Shown: piece after piece, positions 1 through 8,701 of the stretch
Layout: each line of letters opens with the position of its first letter
How positions within the stretch are numbered: the stretch's first letter is position 1
Assembly: GCF_000385565.1 (NCBI RefSeq)
Contig: NC_021169.1
Coordinates: 682,001 to 746,000 of the forward strand
Length of the DNA stretch: 64,000 bases
Source of the DNA: Archaeoglobus sulfaticallidus PM70-1
GTDB taxonomy: Archaea > Halobacteriota > Archaeoglobi > Archaeoglobales > Archaeoglobaceae
Direction of reading: 5' to 3'
The notes under the pieces: model-generated
What the model was told of the DNA's origin: nothing
What the model saw: the letters and a program-made list of their open reading frames with translations, nothing else
Databases searched by the model: none
Position numbers and translations under genes: made by a program

Positions 1-1
1 A

Positions 2-202
2 TCCGCATTGCTGGAGATAAATAACCTAAGCTTAGATGGTGTGAACATAAAGATAGACTATGTTGGAGCACCGAAGTACAGAATAATTGTTGAAAGTGAA
101 GACTACAAAACTGCGGAGAAAGCCCTCAAAAAAGCCGTTGATAAGGTTCTCAAGAAGATTAAAAAGCTTGGAGGGGAGGGAACATTCGAGAAGGAGGTCT
201 AA
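2..202 (+). CDS. Translation initiation factor aIF2 alpha subunit, C-terminal end (partial)
   Basis: The reading frame is open from the first bases of the window and ends with TAA at 200-202, so only about 66 C-terminal residues are present. The mixed alpha-beta sequence (LSLDGVNIKIDYVGAPKYRI, then an AEKALKKAVDKVL helix) matches the C-terminal domain of archaeal/eukaryotic eIF2-alpha, which contacts the gamma subunit in the ternary complex carrying initiator tRNA. The following nop10 and PAC2 genes reproduce the common archaeal order aIF2a-nop10-pac2, which supports the call. A TTG at 8 is internal and not the start. The S1 RNA-binding part lies outside the window. Confidence 0.85.
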   Translation, partial: SALLEINNLSLDGVNIKIDYVGAPKYRIIVESEDYKTAEKALKKAVDKVLKKIKKLGGEGTFEKEV

Positions 203-211
203 ATCGATACC

Positions 212-391
212 ATGAAATCGAGATTAAGGAAGTGCAGGAATTGTGGGAGATATACCTTAAAGGAATCCTGTCCGGTTTGTAAACAAAAAACTATCTCCCC
301 AATTCCACCAAAATTCTCGATTGAAGATAGATATGGAAAATACAGGAGAAAACTCAGAATGGAGAAAGGATTTTTTAGCTTTAAAGATTAG
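212..391 (+). CDS. nop10: H/ACA ribonucleoprotein core protein Nop10
   Basis: A 59-residue protein starting ATG at 212, nine bases after the aIF2-alpha stop and with GGAGGT just upstream inside that gene. An N-terminal zinc ribbon is formed by Cys8, Cys11, Cys20 and Cys23 (KCRNCG and CPVCK), followed by SPIPPKFSIEDRYGKYRRKL, the linear segment that wraps the Cbf5 pseudouridine synthase. Nop10 binds Cbf5 in H/ACA snoRNPs that pseudouridylate rRNA. Length is normal for archaea. It appears co-transcribed with aIF2-alpha and the PAC2 gene. The call is firm. Confidence 0.95.
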   Translation: MKSRLRKCRNCGRYTLKESCPVCKQKTISPIPPKFSIEDRYGKYRRKLRMEKGFFSFKD

Positions 392-403
392 GAGGTGATT
401 TTA

Positions 404-1183
404 ATGCTGAAAAAAGTAGATGTGAGGTTTTTCAAATCTCCTGAGGAATTTGGTTTGAAAGATCCGGTAATGATTGAAGGATTACCGGGGATAGGGCATG
501 TAGGAAAGCTGGTTGCCGATCATCTTGTTAAAGAGCTGAAGGCTGAGAAGGCTGTGGAAATCTACTCGCATTACTTCCCACCACAGGTTATGGTTGAAGA
601 GGATGGAACAATAAAGATGCCCAAAAACGAGGTCTATGTCCACAAAGCAAATGATGTTGCTCCGGATTTGGTCATCCTCGTAGGAGACTTCCAGAGCATA
701 AGCAACGAAGGCCATTTTGAGCTTGTTAATGCATATATCGACATCGCAAAGAAATTCGGCGTTAAAAGGATATTCACTCTTGGCGGTTACGGAATAGGAA
801 AGCTCGTTGAAGAGCCGTATGTGCTCGGGGCAGCCAACGATCCCAAGCTCATCGAGGAACTCTCACAGTACGACATACAGTTCGAGAAGGGTGAGCCTGG
901 TGGGGGAATAATCGGTGCTTCCGGGTTAATCCTGGGCGTTGCACAGCTTGAAGGAATAGAGTCTGCCTGTCTTATGGGAGTGACTTCTGGCTACATGGTC
1001 GATCCGAAAAGTGCCAAGGCCGTTCTTGAAGTTCTGATGAAAATGCTGAAGATAGATGTGAGCGTTGAGGCTCTCGAAGAGAGAGCCAGGGAGATGGAGA
1101 GGATCATAGCCCACATAAGGGAAATGCAGGAGACCACAATCCAGCAGTGGAAGAGCGACGAGGATTTGGGTTACTTCAGATAG
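404..1183 (+). CDS. PAC2 family protein (proteasome-assembly-chaperone-like)
   Basis: 259 residues from ATG at 404, which sits seven bases after a strong GGAGGTGA site; an in-frame GTG at 395 lies within that site and is unlikely. The N-terminal EGLPGIGHVGKL segment and the Rossmann-like alternation of strands (LVILVGDFQ, GVKRIFTLGGYGIGK, GGGIIGASGLILG) are typical of the PAC2 family, whose eukaryotic member helps assemble the 20S proteasome. The archaeal role is not established. Third gene of the aIF2a-nop10-pac2 unit. The end carries a 14-nt tandem duplication across the stop codon (1171-1198). Confidence 0.85.
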   Translation: MLKKVDVRFFKSPEEFGLKDPVMIEGLPGIGHVGKLVADHLVKELKAEKAVEIYSHYFPPQVMVEEDGTIKMPKNEVYVHKANDVAPDLVILVGDFQSISNEGHFELVNAYIDIAKKFGVKRIFTLGGYGIGKLVEEPYVLGAANDPKLIEELSQYDIQFEKGEPGGGIIGASGLILGVAQLEGIESACLMGVTSGYMVDPKSAKAVLEVLMKMLKIDVSVEALEERAREMERIIAHIREMQETTIQQWKSDEDLGYFR

Positions 1184-1201
1184 CTTACTTCAGATAACGG
1201 T

Positions 1202-1924
1202 ATGATCAAGGTTGGTTGCTGTGGCTTTCCAACCCCGATGAACAAATATTTCTCATTTTTTGATGTTGTTGAAGTGCAGAAGACTTTTTACGATTTTCCG
1301 AGAATCGACAGCATTAAGAGATGGAGAGAGAAAACTGATAGCATCAACAGAGATTTTGAGTTCATAATTAAAGCCAATCAGCTAATAACTCATCCACCTT
1401 CCAGCCCGACATACAAGAAATCGAAGCTGAAACCAAAAAATTCAGGTTTCTTCAGGATGGTTGAGGAGGTTACTGAAGCTTTGAAGAAGACTGTTGAAAT
1501 CGCAGATATACTGAGGTGTGACAAAATCCTGTTTCAGACTCCACCCTCGTTCAAACACTCGAGCGAGAACATAGAGAACATGGAAAGGTTCTTCACAGCC
1601 ATGAAAAACTATGGAAAATTCAGAATCATACTTGAGCTGAGAGGTTGGAAGGAGGCTGAAATACTGGATGCACTGGAAAGGCTATCCAGCTTCAGCCCGG
1701 TACACTGTGTTGATCCTTTCCGTTCCAGGCAGCTGAGCGGAGAGTTTCAGTACTTCAGATTGCATGGGAGGTATGAAAGCAACAGGATAATTTATTCTTA
1801 CAAGTACAGCAATTCAGAGCTTTCATCTCTCAAAAAACTCGTTAAAAAAGGGTATGTGATGTTCAACAACAAGTATATGCTGGAGGATGCAATGAGATTC
1901 AAAGAGATACTTAACTCTGACTGA
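1202..1924 (+). CDS. DUF72 family protein
   Basis: 240 residues. It begins MIKVGCCGFP and contains the family landmarks of DUF72 TIM-barrel proteins: the early Y/F-rich VVEVQKTFYD strand, FEFIIKANQLITHPP, CDKILFQTPPSF, FRIILELRG and the late FRLHGR motif. DUF72 proteins are widespread and have no assigned reaction. It follows the PAC2 gene by 18 bases on the same strand and could be in the same transcript. It converges on the DUF99 gene with only three bases between the stops. Confidence 0.8.
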   Translation: MIKVGCCGFPTPMNKYFSFFDVVEVQKTFYDFPRIDSIKRWREKTDSINRDFEFIIKANQLITHPPSSPTYKKSKLKPKNSGFFRMVEEVTEALKKTVEIADILRCDKILFQTPPSFKHSSENIENMERFFTAMKNYGKFRIILELRGWKEAEILDALERLSSFSPVHCVDPFRSRQLSGEFQYFRLHGRYESNRIIYSYKYSNSELSSLKKLVKKGYVMFNNKYMLEDAMRFKEILNSD

Positions 1925-1927
1925 ATG

Positions 1928-2494
1928 TTAGCCCCTCTTCGACTCACCATGAACGATTGCGGATGCAACCATGTGGGCTAACCTGAGCGGCTCCGGGATC
2001 TTTGCATCCTTCACAGACAGTCTTATAAACTTCTTGGCCTCCTCAAGCGTGCATCCGGCCTTTTGTATGAACAGCTCTCCAACATTAAAAACCTCTCCAG
2101 CCTTCTCGATCAGCAACCACCTATCTTCAAGGTTTGCTGAGCAGAGAGCATGCTTTATCGAACTGAAATCCGGTTTTTTCCGCATAACCACTACCACAGC
2201 AATTCCTGTCTCTTCGGCTATTCTGCTTATATCTGCAATGTTGAACCCGCCGAAGGTTAAACCGCTGAGAAAAATGCATTTCAGTTGAACATGAAACTTC
2301 GATCTCTTCACCATTCTTATCATCTTGTCTGTTGAATCATCCCCATCAACCTCAATCCTGTCTACCATGAACCCCTCAGGATAAAATCCTGAGGTGACAC
2401 ACCCAACGATAACAGCTTTTTCTCCCTTGAGATCAGAGACGGTAGAACTTATTCTGAAGCTGTCATCAAATCCGACAAATCTCCAGTTTTTCAT
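1928..2494 (-). CDS. DUF99 (UPF0215) family protein
   Basis: 188 residues, start ATG at 2494. It shows the family signature GFDDSFR near the N-terminus, a VIVGCVTSG strand, IFLSGLTFGGFNIAD and VVVVMRKKPD. DUF99 proteins are conserved in archaea and resemble endonuclease-V-like folds, but no activity is proven. It lies 12 bases downstream of rpoL in a csl4-rpoL-DUF99 run on the minus strand, so it is probably co-expressed with RNA polymerase and exosome components. Confidence 0.8.
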   Translation of the reverse strand: MKNWRFVGFDDSFRISSTVSDLKGEKAVIVGCVTSGFYPEGFMVDRIEVDGDDSTDKMIRMVKRSKFHVQLKCIFLSGLTFGGFNIADISRIAEETGIAVVVVMRKKPDFSSIKHALCSANLEDRWLLIEKAGEVFNVGELFIQKAGCTLEEAKKFIRLSVKDAKIPEPLRLAHMVASAIVHGESKRG

Positions 2495-2506
2495 TTTTAA
2501 GAAAAG

Positions 2507-2773
2507 TTAAGATGAGAGTGATCCGAGAATCTCATCGCACTCAGCAATTATCCTCTCATTGACCCTTTTTATCACCGCTATCGGATCCTCCCCGTTCGTT
2601 CTCACAATCAGCTCAGCTTCGTCTATGAGTGGATGGGGTATATCATATTTGGCTATCACAACGCTCTCATCTTCCAGAAGGTTGTGCTGGAGGAGATTCA
2701 AAAGCGTATGATCCTCTCCCTTTATCTTCAGCCTTATGTAATCCTTCTCGTATTCAATAATCTTAACCTCCAT
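2507..2773 (-). CDS. rpoL: DNA-directed RNA polymerase subunit L (Rpo11)
   Basis: 88 residues. The ATG at 2773 is chosen because AGGAGGG lies just upstream; a longer frame back to 2806 overlaps csl4 and has no family counterpart. The HTLLNLLQHNLLEDESVVIAKY segment followed by HPLIDEAELIVRTNG is the RPB11/AC19 signature that dimerises with subunit D to nucleate polymerase assembly. Length is typical. The csl4-rpoL neighbourhood is common in archaea. Confidence 0.95.
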   Translation of the reverse strand: MEVKIIEYEKDYIRLKIKGEDHTLLNLLQHNLLEDESVVIAKYDIPHPLIDEAELIVRTNGEDPIAVIKRVNERIIAECDEILGSLSS

Positions 2774-2783
2774 CGTATCCCTC

Positions 2784-3335
2784 CTACTCCCACTTTCCAG
2801 ATCCATAGTCTGAAGCTATCTTCCTTCTTTCAACATTCCCGCAATTTGGACACTTAAGAACCTTTCCGTCCTTCAAAAGTTCGTGCCTGCATTCTGAGCA
2901 TATTGCCTTCACGACACCCATATCACTCTCTTTTGTTGAAAGCTTGAGAAGCTTTGGATCTATCACCCTTGCCTTAACAACATCCATATACTTTACTGCC
3001 GAATTGATATCCTTGAGGTATTCATTCTGAATGTTTGATATGTGAAGAGCTGCAATTCCAGTATGCATTAAATCCCTGTCAAAACCGGATTTTCTGGATA
3101 ATTCAATAAGAGCTATTGAATTCCTCACATCTACAACTCTGCCGAGAATAGTATCTCCTCTCTCAATATTTGGAATTTTGTTGACGGATTCAACCCTTAA
3201 AACCCTATCCTTAACAACGAGCTTTCCTGCAACAGAGGCATAAAGTTCCCCATCTTCCTCATAAACTCCCTCGCCACAGATAAACTCCTCAGCAATACCT
3301 AACTTATCTCCCGGAAACACGAAATCTTTCGTCAT
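2784..3335 (-). CDS. csl4: Exosome complex RNA-binding subunit Csl4
   Basis: 183 residues with the three expected parts: an N-terminal domain (FVFPGDKLGIAEEF, then VVKDRVLRVESVNKIP), a central S1 RNA-binding fold (GDTILGRVVDVRNSIALIEL), and a C-terminal zinc ribbon with CSECRHE and CPNCGN. Csl4 caps the archaeal exosome (Rrp41/Rrp42) and directs RNA to it. It is the first gene of the csl4-rpoL-DUF99 unit; the stop lies 10 bases before the rpoL start. Confidence 0.93.
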   Translation of the reverse strand: MTKDFVFPGDKLGIAEEFICGEGVYEEDGELYASVAGKLVVKDRVLRVESVNKIPNIERGDTILGRVVDVRNSIALIELSRKSGFDRDLMHTGIAALHISNIQNEYLKDINSAVKYMDVVKARVIDPKLLKLSTKESDMGVVKAICSECRHELLKDGKVLKCPNCGNVERRKIASDYGSGKWE

Positions 3336-3468
3336 CTTTTCTCCCCATAATCTAAGACGCTTGATCTTTTAAATTTTTGGTTCATTGTGAGCATGATTCA
3401 ATCATTTTATTAATAATTGTCGTGAAAAATTTATTGGTTGATGAACCAGTATTATTGAAAAAAGTGAA

Positions 3469-3888
3469 ATGATGAACCGCTTGCTTATGCTCGTGGAAGA
3501 TGACGAGAACGATATCTTCCTGATAGAAAGCTCTGAAAAGGTCGGTGGAGGTTTACTGACGGTAACCAGAGATAGGGATGAAGCGATACAGTACCTCAGC
3601 AGAGAAGAGAGGTATGCAAACAGGGAAAGATTTCCCATACCGGATATGATCCTGCTCAATCTGAAAATGCCAAGAAAATCAGGTTTTGAAGTTCTTGAAT
3701 GATTAAAGAACCATGAGAAATTGAAGAAAATACCGGTAATTGTTCTAACCTCTCCATAAAATAAAAAGATATTGAAAAAGCTTATGAACTTTTTTGCAAA
3801 TTCTTATCTTGTGAAACCCGGAAGCTTTGTCGATCTTGTTAATATGGTATTTCCGGTGATAGAAGATGAGAGTGATGCTCATAGATAA
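3469..3888 (+). pseudogene. Single-domain response regulator, decayed (one nonsense and two frameshift lesions)
   Basis: The frame starts MMNRLLMLVEDDENDIFLI and runs through a receiver domain (DMILLNLKMPRKSGFEVLE) to a TGA at 3700-3702, where relatives carry Trp in a W-L-K-N/R motif. In the same frame KNHEKLKKIPVIVLTSP follows, then TAA at 3757. The next expected helix (KDIEKAYELF) is readable only in another frame, and FANSYLVKP returns to the original frame after a run of six T at 3790-3795. So one base was lost near the A-rich stretch at 3757-3768 and one T gained. The remaining frame ends at 3888 inside the next gene. Three independent lesions argue for a pseudogene rather than a sequencing slip. 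It was probably the partner of the downstream sensor. Confidence 0.8.
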
Positions 3889-6055
3889 CAACCCGGATGA
3901 TATAATTCTTACAACAAGGGAGTTGAAAAAAGAGTTCGATGATGTTGAGGTTCTGGAAATACTAGATGAGAAAGAATTCTTAAATGCTCTCGAAGAGGAA
4001 TTCGATGTTGTCATAACAGATTATCAACTTAAATGGGGTACTGGGATTGATATTCTAAAGAAAATCAGGGAGAAGCATCCTTTCTGGCCCGTGATAATGT
4101 TCACGGAAACAAGTAATGAAGAAGTTGCTATAAAAGCCATGAAAGCTGGCTTAGATGACTATGTGCTGAAATCCCCAAAACACTTTATCAGACTCTCAGT
4201 GGCGGTAAAAGTTGCAATAGAGAAAAAAAAGAAAGAAAAAGAGTTGGAAATATACAGAAGAGAACTTGAAAAGAGCGAAAAGAAGTACAGTGAACTCTGG
4301 AATAATGCAAATGACATGCTGTACTTACTCACCCCGGACGGAACATTCATTGATGCAAACAAATTAACATTAAATACTTTCGGATACACGAAAGAGAGTC
4401 TTGGAAAACTATCCTTCAAAGATATAATTGCCGATGAACACTTAGAGAAGGCGTTAAATGATCTTCAGGAAATTGTTAGCTCGGGAAAGGAGATATCCCA
4501 GGAGTATCTGTGTAAAACGAGAGACGGAAAACAGATATGGGTCGAGATCAGAAGTCATCCCATCTTCGAAAATGGTAAAATTGTTGCAATACAGGGAATT
4601 GCAAGAGATGTAACAGATAGAAAGAGGTTCGAAGAAGAGCTTATAAAGAAAGAAAGGAAATACAGAGACCTATTTGAAAATTCCCTAGATCTCATAGTGA
4701 TCACAAATTTGAGAGGTGAATTCATTGAGGTGAACAAAACTTTTGAAAAAGTTCTTGGATATTCAAAAGAAGAGATAATTGGTAAGAACTACAGGGAGTT
4801 CTTACCAGAAGAGTGTGCCAATGAAATTTTCAAAGAGTACAACAGGGCATTCAGGAGTGGAAAAAATATATACGGAATTGAATTAGAAGTTTTTGCGAAA
4901 GACGGTAAAAAAATAGTTCTCGAAGGAAATGTACGAATGATAAAGGAAAATGGAAAGATTGTAGCATTTCACGGCAATTTTAGAGATATTACTCCGAGAA
5001 AGAGGCTCGAGAATGAGTTAAAAGATAGCGAGGAAAAGTTCAGAAAAATTTTCGAATTGTCCCCCAGTCACATAGCAATTCTCGATGAAAATGGTGTCTT
5101 TTTAGAGCTGAATCCCGCAATGAAATCGAGTATTAAGCTGGATGCCGTCGGAAAATCTCTATACGAGATCTTTCCAAGAGATGTTGCCAAAAAGAGAATG
5201 GATTATCTCAAAAAAATGTTTGAAACAAATGAGATCATAATCTTTGAAGACAGTCGCAATGGTGAATATTTCCGTAACTTCCTTGTTCCATTAGAGTTGA
5301 AAGGAAAAAGATACTGTCTTCTGATCTCAAAGGATCTTACAGAACTGATAAGACTCAACAAGCTGCTTAAAACAATAGACAGAATCAATGATTTGCTCGT
5401 CAAAGAAAAAGATATAACGCTGCTCCTGAGAAGAGCTTGTGAGTACCTCTCCACCCTTGAAGAGTACTACTCTGTGTGGGTTGGAACTCTGGAAAAGAAT
5501 ATCGTAAAGACTATCGCATACGATGGAGAGAAGACGCCACATCCCGGAGAATTCGATGTTCAGGGATGTATGCTGAAAGCCTTGCAGAAAGATGGTTTTA
5601 TCGTTCAAAACATTAAAGATAGAGAAGAGAACTGTCCATTCTATGACGGCGATGCCTTTAGTTGCATAGTATTCCCTATGAAGGTAGATGATACCACGAA
5701 GGGATTTATAACCATACATTCCAAGATTCTGCCGAATGGGGAGGAAATTGAGCTTCTTTCAACTCTCGCAAACGATCTGGCCTTTGCAATAAAGGCTTTT
5801 GAGCTTGAAGAGGCGAAGAAAAGAGCTTTCAGGCAGATTGAAGACAACATCGAAAAATTTGCAATTCTCGTGGATCAAATCAGAAATCCCTTATCAGTAA
5901 TATCTGGTACGGCCGAGATGAAAGTTAAGAATAAAGAGATTGCAGAACTGATATTAAAGCAGGTAGAAGCAATCAATGATCTCGTAAAAAGGCTTGACGA
6001 TGGATGGCTTGAATCTGAGAAGGTCAGAGAGTTTCTGAAACAATTTTTCAGGTGA
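3866..6055 (+). CDS. REC-PAS-PAS-PAS-GAF-like signalling protein with degenerate histidine-kinase dimerisation region
   Basis: 729 residues. Order by eye: receiver domain (1-120, candidate phospho-Asp52 in VVITDYQL, Lys near 103), three PAS domains (about 137-255, 260-375, 385-490; the first two end in GIARDVTDRKR and GNFRDITPRKR), a GAF-like segment (about 505-650), and a C-terminal helix pair. The H-box position reads VDQIRNPLSVISG, with Asp-Gln where kinases have Ser-His, and there is no ATP-binding HATPase domain before the stop. It therefore cannot be a standard autokinase. It may sense ligands or redox and act by binding, or work with another kinase in trans. The start overlaps the decayed response regulator. 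An alternative ATG lies at 3875. Confidence 0.8.
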   Translation: MRVMLIDNNPDDIILTTRELKKEFDDVEVLEILDEKEFLNALEEEFDVVITDYQLKWGTGIDILKKIREKHPFWPVIMFTETSNEEVAIKAMKAGLDDYVLKSPKHFIRLSVAVKVAIEKKKKEKELEIYRRELEKSEKKYSELWNNANDMLYLLTPDGTFIDANKLTLNTFGYTKESLGKLSFKDIIADEHLEKALNDLQEIVSSGKEISQEYLCKTRDGKQIWVEIRSHPIFENGKIVAIQGIARDVTDRKRFEEELIKKERKYRDLFENSLDLIVITNLRGEFIEVNKTFEKVLGYSKEEIIGKNYREFLPEECANEIFKEYNRAFRSGKNIYGIELEVFAKDGKKIVLEGNVRMIKENGKIVAFHGNFRDITPRKRLENELKDSEEKFRKIFELSPSHIAILDENGVFLELNPAMKSSIKLDAVGKSLYEIFPRDVAKKRMDYLKKMFETNEIIIFEDSRNGEYFRNFLVPLELKGKRYCLLISKDLTELIRLNKLLKTIDRINDLLVKEKDITLLLRRACEYLSTLEEYYSVWVGTLEKNIVKTIAYDGEKTPHPGEFDVQGCMLKALQKDGFIVQNIKDREENCPFYDGDAFSCIVFPMKVDDTTKGFITIHSKILPNGEEIELLSTLANDLAFAIKAFELEEAKKRAFRQIEDNIEKFAILVDQIRNPLSVISGTAEMKVKNKEIAELILKQVEAINDLVKRLDDGWLESEKVREFLKQFFR

Positions 6056-6247
6056 TGTCGCTTTTGTGTATAATTAATAGTGATATAATTGTTCAAAATT
6101 TTTTCTTCTTTCTTATTGAGATTAAGTTCATCAGTAATTCTCAATGAACCACAGACCAACAAATAATTTAGCTTACTTGTTCAATAATTATTACATCTTG
6201 ATTTTTTAGCAAACAGCTTGGTACAAATCTCTGATACACCTAAAAAT

Positions 6248-6255
6248 TTATATAA
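6248..6255 (+). promoter_or_regulatory. TATA box of the histone gene
   Basis: TTATATAA about 53-60 bases ahead of the histone ATG with A-rich sequence before it (TAAAAA), fitting a BRE/TATA element. A GGAGGTG ribosome site follows at 6295-6301. Strong-looking signals match the high expression expected of a histone. Confidence 0.6.
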
Positions 6256-6307
6256 GAGAAGGTTAAGAAATCCATTGGAGCTTAGATAGCCACAGGAGGT
6301 GTTTTGG

Positions 6308-6511
6308 ATGGAATTGCCGTTAGCACCTGTTGAGAGAATAATCAGGAATGCGGGTGCGTCAAGAGTTAGTGAAGATGCGAAGAAAGCCCTTGCTGAGGCG
6401 CTTGAAGAATATGCATTAACTGTAGCCAGAAAAGCAGTAGATCTTGCAACCCACGCTGGAAGGAAGACAGTTAAGGCCGAAGATATCAAAATGGCCGCTA
6501 AAGAGTTTTAA
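6308..6511 (+). CDS. Archaeal histone
   Basis: 67 residues starting ATG at 6308, seven bases after AGGAGGTG; the upstream GTG at 6299 is part of that site. The whole protein is one histone fold: [21 protein letters not shown], a long central helix ([26 protein letters not shown] as alpha-2/loop) and [14 protein letters not shown]. Archaeal histones dimerise and wrap DNA in hypernucleosomes. There are no tails or extra domains. A T7 run at 6534-6540 follows and may terminate it. Confidence 0.95.
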   Translation: MELPLAPVERIIRNAGASRVSEDAKKALAEALEEYALTVARKAVDLATHAGRKTVKAEDIKMAAKEF

Positions 6512-6533
6512 TTTATGAATTTTTAAAATTCTA

Positions 6534-6540
6534 TTTTTTT
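6534..6540 (+). terminator. T-run terminator after the histone gene
   Basis: Seven T residues 23 bases after the histone stop in an A/T-rich stretch, the usual form of an archaeal terminator. No convincing hairpin is needed or seen. Confidence 0.45.
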
Positions 6541-6620
6541 GTTATATTCCAGCACCCATAATGTTGTTAAAAATCAAAACCTTAATATCATACAACGGGC
6601 ATTTTTTCTCTGGTGATCGT

Positions 6621-7514
6621 ATGAAAGTAAATGGCGTTGAGATTGAGGACACTTTTGCAGAAGCTTTTGGAATTAAGGTTGCAAGGGTTTTGATTACCGC
6701 GTACGACTACGACTGGGCCAAGGTAGCCGCTACAGAGGCGACCGGATTTGGAACCTCTGTAATAATGTGTCCAGCAGAGGCAGGGATTGAAAAGAAAGCC
6801 CTGCCATCAGAAACCCCGGATGGGAGACCGGGTTACTACATCCAGATCTGCCACATGTCCAAAAAGGGTCTTGAGGAGCAACTTCTTGCAAGAATCGGGC
6901 AGTGTGTGCTTACCGCCCCAACAACCGCAGCTTTTAATGGCCTGCCAGATGCTGAGAACAAGTTCGATATAGGCTTCAAGCTTAAGTTCTTCGCAGATGG
7001 GTATGAAAAAGAGCTGGAGGTTGGAGGCAGGAAATGCTGGGCAGTTCCAATGATGGAGGGAGACTTCATAGTGGAGAACGACATAGGATATGTTGACGGT
7101 GTTGCAGGAGGCAATTTCTTCATATTCGCAGAAACCCAGCCCTCCGGTCTTGCTGCAGCAAAGGCCGCTGTGCAGGCGATAGAGGATGTTGAAGGTGTGA
7201 TAACACCGTTCCCCGGAGGTATTGTAGCCTCTGGCTCCAAGGTCGGAGCTAACAAGTACAAGTTCCTCAAGGCAACAACCAATGAGAAGTTTGCACCATC
7301 AATCAGGGATCAGATTGAGGATACCCAGATCCCGGAGAATGTGAAGGCTGTCTATGAGCTTGTCATAAACGGCATCAGTATAGATGCCGTCAAGGAGGCT
7401 ACAAAGGTTGGAATTCTTGCTGCAACAAAAATACCGGGAGTCGTGAAGATCACTGCCGGAAACTATGGAGGTAAGCTCGGCCAGCACCTCATAAACCTGC
7501 ACGAGCTATTCTAA
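6621..7514 (+). CDS. mch: N5,N10-methenyl-tetrahydromethanopterin cyclohydrolase
   Basis: 297 residues from ATG at 6621 with GGTGAT just upstream; an open extension to 6561 has no family match. Diagnostic stretches are [45 protein letters not shown], and the C-terminal [21 protein letters not shown]. The enzyme interconverts methenyl- and formyl-tetrahydromethanopterin in the C1 branch used by methanogens and Archaeoglobales. Here it would work with the fwd genes at 41.2-43.2 kb. It stands as a single gene and ends in a T7 run. Confidence 0.96.
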   Translation: MKVNGVEIEDTFAEAFGIKVARVLITAYDYDWAKVAATEATGFGTSVIMCPAEAGIEKKALPSETPDGRPGYYIQICHMSKKGLEEQLLARIGQCVLTAPTTAAFNGLPDAENKFDIGFKLKFFADGYEKELEVGGRKCWAVPMMEGDFIVENDIGYVDGVAGGNFFIFAETQPSGLAAAKAAVQAIEDVEGVITPFPGGIVASGSKVGANKYKFLKATTNEKFAPSIRDQIEDTQIPENVKAVYELVINGISIDAVKEATKVGILAATKIPGVVKITAGNYGGKLGQHLINLHELF

Positions 7515-7518
7515 CTTC

Positions 7519-7525
7519 TTTTTTT
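7519..7525 (+). terminator. T-run terminator after mch
   Basis: Seven consecutive T four bases after the mch stop, typical of archaeal transcription ends. Confidence 0.5.
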
Positions 7526-7571
7526 ATTTGATAGCTTTCTCGATTTACCAAAACAGGTGGCGACTGGAAAA

Positions 7572-7579
7572 ATTTTAAG
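7572..7579 (+). promoter_or_regulatory. TATA-like element of the stress-protein gene
   Basis: GGAAAAATTTTAAGT lies about 25-30 bases before the ATG at 7603. The short distance, and the lack of a ribosome site, suggest a leaderless transcript. Confidence 0.45.
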
Positions 7580-7602
7580 TATTTCAAAAACATCGAATAT
7601 TT

Positions 7603-8445
7603 ATGACATCTGTTTTCAATAAGATATTGATCCCGACAGATTTCTCGGATTATTCGAGAAAAACCATTGAATGTGGCAGGGAGTTTGCGGATCTCGGTGC
7701 AGAGGAGATTGTCCTTTTGCACATCGGGCTGTATGACCCATTTATTCTGTCTCTCGCTAGAATGAGCGTTGATGAGTATGTTGAGAAGATTAAGGAGAAG
7801 GCTGAAAATGAGCTAAAAGAACTGGCGGGAATTGTAGAGGAAAAGGGTCTAAAGGTAAGAACGATATTCCTTGCCACATATACAGACCCAGCAGAGGAGA
7901 TAGTCAGGATATCTGAAGAGGAAGGAGTTGATTTAATCTTAATAGGCTCTAAAGGGCATGGATGGCTGAAGGCTAAGCTCATCGGTGGGACCTCGGAGAG
8001 CGTTGCAAGGTTATCAAAAGTTCCGGTATTGATAACCAAGTTTCAGGTTGAGGAAAAGGATGGTGAGAAGTACTGCAGGTTGACATTTGAGAGGTTGCTC
8101 GACAGAGTGCTTTTCACCTTTGATAAGCCGGAAATTTCCGAAAAAGCCCTGAAAATCCTCGAGGAATTTTCTAGGGTTGGAAAGGTTTTTCTAGTGCATG
8201 TTGTTGAGAAGAGGAACGAAAGTGAAATAGAGGAAGAAATAAGAGAATATGGAGATTTCTTTGATGGGATTGCCAATGCAGAATGGAAGGTGCTCTGGGG
8301 AAATCCGGTTAATGAGATTCTGAACTATGCTCGTGAGACTAAATCGAGTTTGATAGTTGTTGGCAAAAAAGAGAGAAAGCTTGGCAAAGTCGCTGATTCT
8401 CTGCTGAGACACTCGGAAATTCCCATCATGATACTTAACAAATAG
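7603..8445 (+). CDS. Tandem universal stress protein (two UspA domains)
   Basis: 280 residues made of two Usp folds, about 1-146 and 155-280. The first begins FNKILIPTDFSDYSRKTIECG and keeps the nucleotide-binding pattern GSKGHG followed by GGTSESVARLSKVPVLI. The second begins DRVLFTFDKPEISEKAL and its glycine loop is degenerate (VVGKKERKLGKVADSLLRHS), so probably only one half binds ATP. The role is stress-related but not specific. The transcript is likely leaderless. Confidence 0.85.
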   Translation: MTSVFNKILIPTDFSDYSRKTIECGREFADLGAEEIVLLHIGLYDPFILSLARMSVDEYVEKIKEKAENELKELAGIVEEKGLKVRTIFLATYTDPAEEIVRISEEEGVDLILIGSKGHGWLKAKLIGGTSESVARLSKVPVLITKFQVEEKDGEKYCRLTFERLLDRVLFTFDKPEISEKALKILEEFSRVGKVFLVHVVEKRNESEIEEEIREYGDFFDGIANAEWKVLWGNPVNEILNYARETKSSLIVVGKKERKLGKVADSLLRHSEIPIMILNK

Positions 8446-8512
8446 GTTCGAAAAGAGTAACGAAAAGTTTATAAATTGTAAATACAGGTAATAAAAATGA
8501 GGGGTGTTCGGT

Positions 8513-8695
8513 ATGGATGACAAAAAGCAGGCTGTAATTGAGGCGTTCAAGAAATCCGAAAAGCCTTTACGCCCCGGGGAGATTGCCAAAATGATAGGAA
8601 TGGACAGCAAAGAGGTTTCAAAGATTATCGGTGAACTGAAAAAAGAGGGAATCGTTATCTCTCCGAAAAGGTGCTACTATTCTCTGAAAGAGTAA
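8513..8695 (+). CDS. Small winged-helix DNA-binding protein
   Basis: 60 residues from ATG at 8513, behind GAGGGGTG; a GTG at 8504 lies in that site. Nearly the whole protein is one helix-turn-helix with a short wing: KPLRPGEIAKMIGMDSKEVSKIIGELKKEGIV then SPKRCYYSLKE. It resembles the DNA-binding half of MarR/IclR-like regulators without an effector domain. A TATA-like TTTATAAAT at about 8468-8476 precedes it. Targets are unknown; the adjacent MFS genes converge on it. Confidence 0.75.
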   Translation: MDDKKQAVIEAFKKSEKPLRPGEIAKMIGMDSKEVSKIIGELKKEGIVISPKRCYYSLKE

Positions 8696-8701
8696 ATCTT
8701 T

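Noticed and set aside
1171-1198. Tandem repeats as part of a CRISPR array
   Set aside because: Only two copies, no spacers of regular length, and no cas genes in the window.
3700-3702. TGA in the response regulator read as a recoded codon (Trp or selenocysteine)
   Set aside because: No recoding signal is visible and two further frameshifts follow, so decay is simpler.
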